From the NCBI RefSeq assembly GCF_018614415.1, contig NZ_JAGGOO010000090.1:1-32961 (forward strand): a stretch of 32,961 nucleotides of DNA. The letters are read 5' to 3'. The stretch's first letter is position 1, and every line of letters begins with the position of its first letter. The translations under genes were made by a program, and so were the position numbers. Source of the stretch: Streptomyces sp. ISL-12 (lineage in GTDB: Bacteria; Actinomycetota; Actinomycetes; Streptomycetales; Streptomycetaceae). Positions 30,610 to 32,961 of this stretch are shown here, one piece after another. The notes under the pieces are model-generated. The model worked only from the letters and a program-made list of their open reading frames with translations. It was not told where the DNA came from and searched no databases.

Positions 30610-31404
30610 GTGCCCCGCCGCAGAATCGGCTTCTGGTACCGCTTGGCCGCGGTGATCTGCAAACCGCCGCTGGTGATACTGCTCAAGCGGGACTGGCGGG
30701 GAATGGAGAACATTCCGGCCGAGGGTGGATTCATCACCGCCGTGAATCACAATTCCCACATCGATCCCCTCGGATACGCGCACTATCAGTACAACACCGG
30801 CCGCCTTCCCCGTTTCCTGGCCAAGAGCGGGCTTTTCAAGGAGGGGTTCGTCGGTGCCGCGATGCGCGGCACCGGGCAGATTCCCGTCTACCGGGAGAGC
30901 ACGGACGCGCTCAGCGCCTTCCGGGCCGCGATCGACGCCGTGGAGCGCGGCGAGTGCGTCGCCTTCTACCCCGAGGGCACCCTCACCCGCGACCCCGACG
31001 GCTGGCCCATGACCGGCAAGACCGGCGCCGCGCGCGTCGCCCTGCAGACCAGGTGCCCGGTCATCCCGGTCGCCCAGTGGGGCTGCAACGAACTGCTGCC
31101 GCCGTACGCCAAGAAGCCGCGCCTGCTGCCCCGCAAGACCCACCACGTGCTGGCCGGCCCGCCCGTCGACCTCTCCCGGTTCTACGGCCAGGAGATGACC
31201 GCGGAGGTGCTGAAGGAGGCCACCGAGGTCATCATGGCCGCCGTCACCCGCCAGCTGGAGGAGATCCGCGGCGAGAAGGCGCCCGAGACGCCCTACGACC
31301 CGCGCCGCGAGCGGATCGAACAGCGGCGCCGCACCCAGGCGCAGACGCGGGGGCGCACCCAGGCACAGACGCACGGCAAACAGGCAGAAGGGCAGGGCAC
31401 GTGA
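30610..31404 (+). CDS. plsC: 1-acyl-sn-glycerol-3-phosphate acyltransferase (PlsC family)
   Basis: 264 residues from GTG 30610, chosen for GAGGAAGG about 6 nt upstream; the frame stays open far upstream without family homology. Acyltransferase motif I is NHNSHID (His47-x4-Asp52), motif II GQIPVYRE, motif III YPEGTLTRD (PEGT 121-124), motif IV CPVIPVAQWG. A hydrophobic stretch near residues 13-25 may anchor it to the membrane. It would form phosphatidic acid from lysophosphatidate and acyl donors. The C-terminal tail (RRRTQAQTRG, RTQAQTHGKQ) is a small charged direct repeat. The stop overlaps the start of gpsA by 4 nt, linking acylation to synthesis of the glycerol-3-phosphate backbone. Several plsC paralogues usually exist in Streptomyces, so the symbol denotes family. 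Confidence 0.9.
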   Translation: MPRRRIGFWYRLAAVICKPPLVILLKRDWRGMENIPAEGGFITAVNHNSHIDPLGYAHYQYNTGRLPRFLAKSGLFKEGFVGAAMRGTGQIPVYRESTDALSAFRAAIDAVERGECVAFYPEGTLTRDPDGWPMTGKTGAARVALQTRCPVIPVAQWGCNELLPPYAKKPRLLPRKTHHVLAGPPVDLSRFYGQEMTAEVLKEATEVIMAAVTRQLEEIRGEKAPETPYDPRRERIEQRRRTQAQTRGRTQAQTHGKQAEGQGT

Positions 31405-32411
31405 GCAAGCCCGTCAAGGCGGCCGTCTTCGGCACCGGGTCGTGGGGCACCGCGTTCGCTGTGATCCTCGCCGACGCGGGATGCGAGGTCACCCTGTGGG
31501 CGCGGCGCCCGCAGCTCGTCGACGCCGTCAACTCCACCCGGACCAACCCGGACTACCTGCCGGGCGTGGAGCTCCCCGAGAACGTCCGGGCCACCACCGA
31601 CGCCGCCGAGGCCGCGGCCGGCGCCGACTTCACCGTCCTGGCGATCCCCTCCCAGACGGCCCGCGAGAACCTCGCGAAGTGGCGCCCGCTGCTCGCCCCG
31701 GACACCGTCGTCGTCTCTCTGATGAAGGGCGTCGAACTCGGCTCCGCGATGCGGATGAGCGAGGTCGTCGAGGACGTCGCCGAGGTGGGCGCCGACCGGG
31801 TCGCCGTGGTCACCGGACCCAACCTGGCCCGGGAGATCGCCGCCCGGATGCCGGCCGCCGCCGTCGTCGCCTGCACCGACGAGGCCGTCGCCCGGCGCCT
31901 CCAGGCCGCCTGCCACACCCCGTACTTCCGCCCGTACACCAACACCGACGTCATCGGCTGCGAACTCGGCGGCGCGGTGAAGAACGTCATCGGGCTCGCC
32001 GTCGGCATCGCGGACGGCATGGGCCTCGGCGACAACGCCAAGGGCTCGCTCATCACCCGGGGCCTCGCCGAGACCACCCGGCTCGGTGTCGCGCTCGGCG
32101 CCGACCCGCTGACCTTCTCCGGGCTTGCGGGCCTGGGCGACCTGGTGGCGACCTGCTCCTCGCCGCTGTCCCGGAACCACACCTTCGGCACCAACCTCGG
32201 CAAGGGCATGACCCTGGAGGAGACCATCGCGGTGACCCAGCAGACCGCCGAGGGCGTCAAGTCCTGCGAGTCGGTGCTGGATCTGGCCCGCAGGCACGAC
32301 ATCGACATGCCGATCACCGAGACGGTCTTCGAGATCGTGCACGAGGGCAAGCCCCCGGTGGTCGCCGTCAAGGAGCTGATGTCGCGCAGCGCGAAGCCCG
32401 AGCGACGCTGA
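31401..32411 (+). CDS. gpsA: Glycerol-3-phosphate dehydrogenase [NAD(P)+]
   Basis: 336 residues. The Rossmann loop FGTGSWGTAFA is at 10-20. Lys109 (SLMKGVE) and Lys194 (GGAVKNVIGLAVGIADG) are the conserved catalytic-site lysines. VTGPNLAREIA and SGLAGLGDLVATCSS complete the family pattern. It reduces dihydroxyacetone phosphate to glycerol-3-phosphate for phospholipids. GTG 31401 overlaps the plsC stop (GTGA), so the two are co-transcribed. ddl follows 70 bp later. Confidence 0.97.
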   Translation: MSKPVKAAVFGTGSWGTAFAVILADAGCEVTLWARRPQLVDAVNSTRTNPDYLPGVELPENVRATTDAAEAAAGADFTVLAIPSQTARENLAKWRPLLAPDTVVVSLMKGVELGSAMRMSEVVEDVAEVGADRVAVVTGPNLAREIAARMPAAAVVACTDEAVARRLQAACHTPYFRPYTNTDVIGCELGGAVKNVIGLAVGIADGMGLGDNAKGSLITRGLAETTRLGVALGADPLTFSGLAGLGDLVATCSSPLSRNHTFGTNLGKGMTLEETIAVTQQTAEGVKSCESVLDLARRHDIDMPITETVFEIVHEGKPPVVAVKELMSRSAKPERR

Positions 32412-32481
32412 GCCACCCTCGCTCGTTCGCCCGGGGTGGACGCTGTGACGCGGCCTGGGGGACGGGTACTCTCAACGCGAT

Positions 32482-32961
32482 ATGAGCACCGAGAACCTCC
32501 CCCAGAGCCCCGAGCAGCCGTCCCGCAAGCCGCGGGTCGCCGTCGTGTTCGGCGGGCGCAGCTCCGAACACGGGATCTCCGTGGTCACCGCCGGCGCCGT
32601 CCTCGCCGCCCTCGACCGGACCAAGTACGAGGTCCTGCCGATCGGCATCACGACGGACGGCCGGTGGGCCCTCACCGCCGACGAGCCCGAACGCATGGCG
32701 ATCACCGAGCGGCGCACGCCGACGGTGGAGCAGCTCGCCGACTCGGTCGAGGGCGCGGTGGTGCTCTCCGTCGACCCCGCCAGCCGCGAGGTCGTCTACA
32801 GCGAACCGGGCTCGGTGCCCAAGGCGCTCGGCGAGGTCGACGTCGTCTTCCCCGTCCTGCACGGCCCCTACGGGGAGGACGGCACGCTGCAGGGGCTCCT
32901 TGAGCTGTCCGGGGTGCCGTACGTCGGCTCGGGCGTGCTCGCCTCGGCGGTCGGCCAGGAC
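32482..32961 (+). CDS. ddlA: D-alanine--D-alanine ligase, N-terminal part (3' truncated by window edge)
   Basis: The frame starts at ATG 32482 and is open to the last base (160 residues). The N-terminal domain is clear: RVAVVFGGRSSEHGISVVTAG (the substrate-binding Ser-Glu-His block) and VVFPVLHGPYGEDGTLQGLLEL, then VPYVGSGVLASAVGQD. The ATP-grasp part lies outside. The enzyme makes the D-Ala-D-Ala dipeptide of peptidoglycan. It follows gpsA in the same direction after a 70-bp gap without an obvious terminator. Confidence 0.95.
   Translation, partial: MSTENLPQSPEQPSRKPRVAVVFGGRSSEHGISVVTAGAVLAALDRTKYEVLPIGITTDGRWALTADEPERMAITERRTPTVEQLADSVEGAVVLSVDPASREVVYSEPGSVPKALGEVDVVFPVLHGPYGEDGTLQGLLELSGVPYVGSGVLASAVGQD

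Overview
The window looks like chromosomal DNA of a Streptomyces species. It has very high GC and frequent GTG/TTG starts. It carries two tandem conservons (cvnA-B-C-D) and a hupS-type HU protein with a lysine-rich tail. It also shows the blocks accB-accE, ndgR/leuCD and plsC-gpsA-ddlA. From memory, this order matches the S. coelicolor interval from accB to ddlA (about SCO5535 to SCO5560); no alignment was run.

Layout. Bases 1-4433: the end of a TetR-type regulator, a convergent YceI-family lipocalin-like protein, a short-chain dehydrogenase and a secreted (Tat-like) family-8 polysaccharide lyase. Bases 4588-6384: accB and accE, two subunits of acetyl-CoA carboxylase, closed by a 15-bp hairpin terminator. 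Bases 6445-9465 (minus strand): a 1006-residue NACHT NTPase with leucine-rich repeats, a bacterial NLR-like protein and probable immunity gene. It lies between accE and the first conservon, on the conservon's strand. Bases 9544-14454 and 14860-20581 (minus): two complete conservons. Each encodes a membrane histidine-kinase-like sensor (CvnA), a roadblock protein (CvnB), a DUF742 protein (CvnC) and a small GTPase (CvnD). Bases 20582-21181: a 600-bp regulatory gap, followed by a 62-residue protein with a duplicated motif.

Bases 21474-25114: a fumarylacetoacetate-hydrolase-family protein overlapping gltX, a HAD hydrolase, and five tRNA genes in the order Gln-Glu-Glu-Gln-Glu. GltX of actinobacteria charges both of these tRNA types. 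Bases 25303-28245: the IclR-family regulator ndgR divergent from leuCD, with a clear inverted-repeat operator between them. Bases 28501-32961: a 76-residue protein, hupS, a convergent pair (fbiD/cofC plus a 70-residue protein), then plsC, gpsA and the first part of ddl.

The most notable feature is the NACHT-LRR gene placed 78 bp behind cvnD, where it could be read as a fifth gene of a conservon. Next come the nearly identical CvnD proteins next to strongly divergent CvnA sensors, the repeat-rich CvnA tails, and several palindromes in the conservon control regions.
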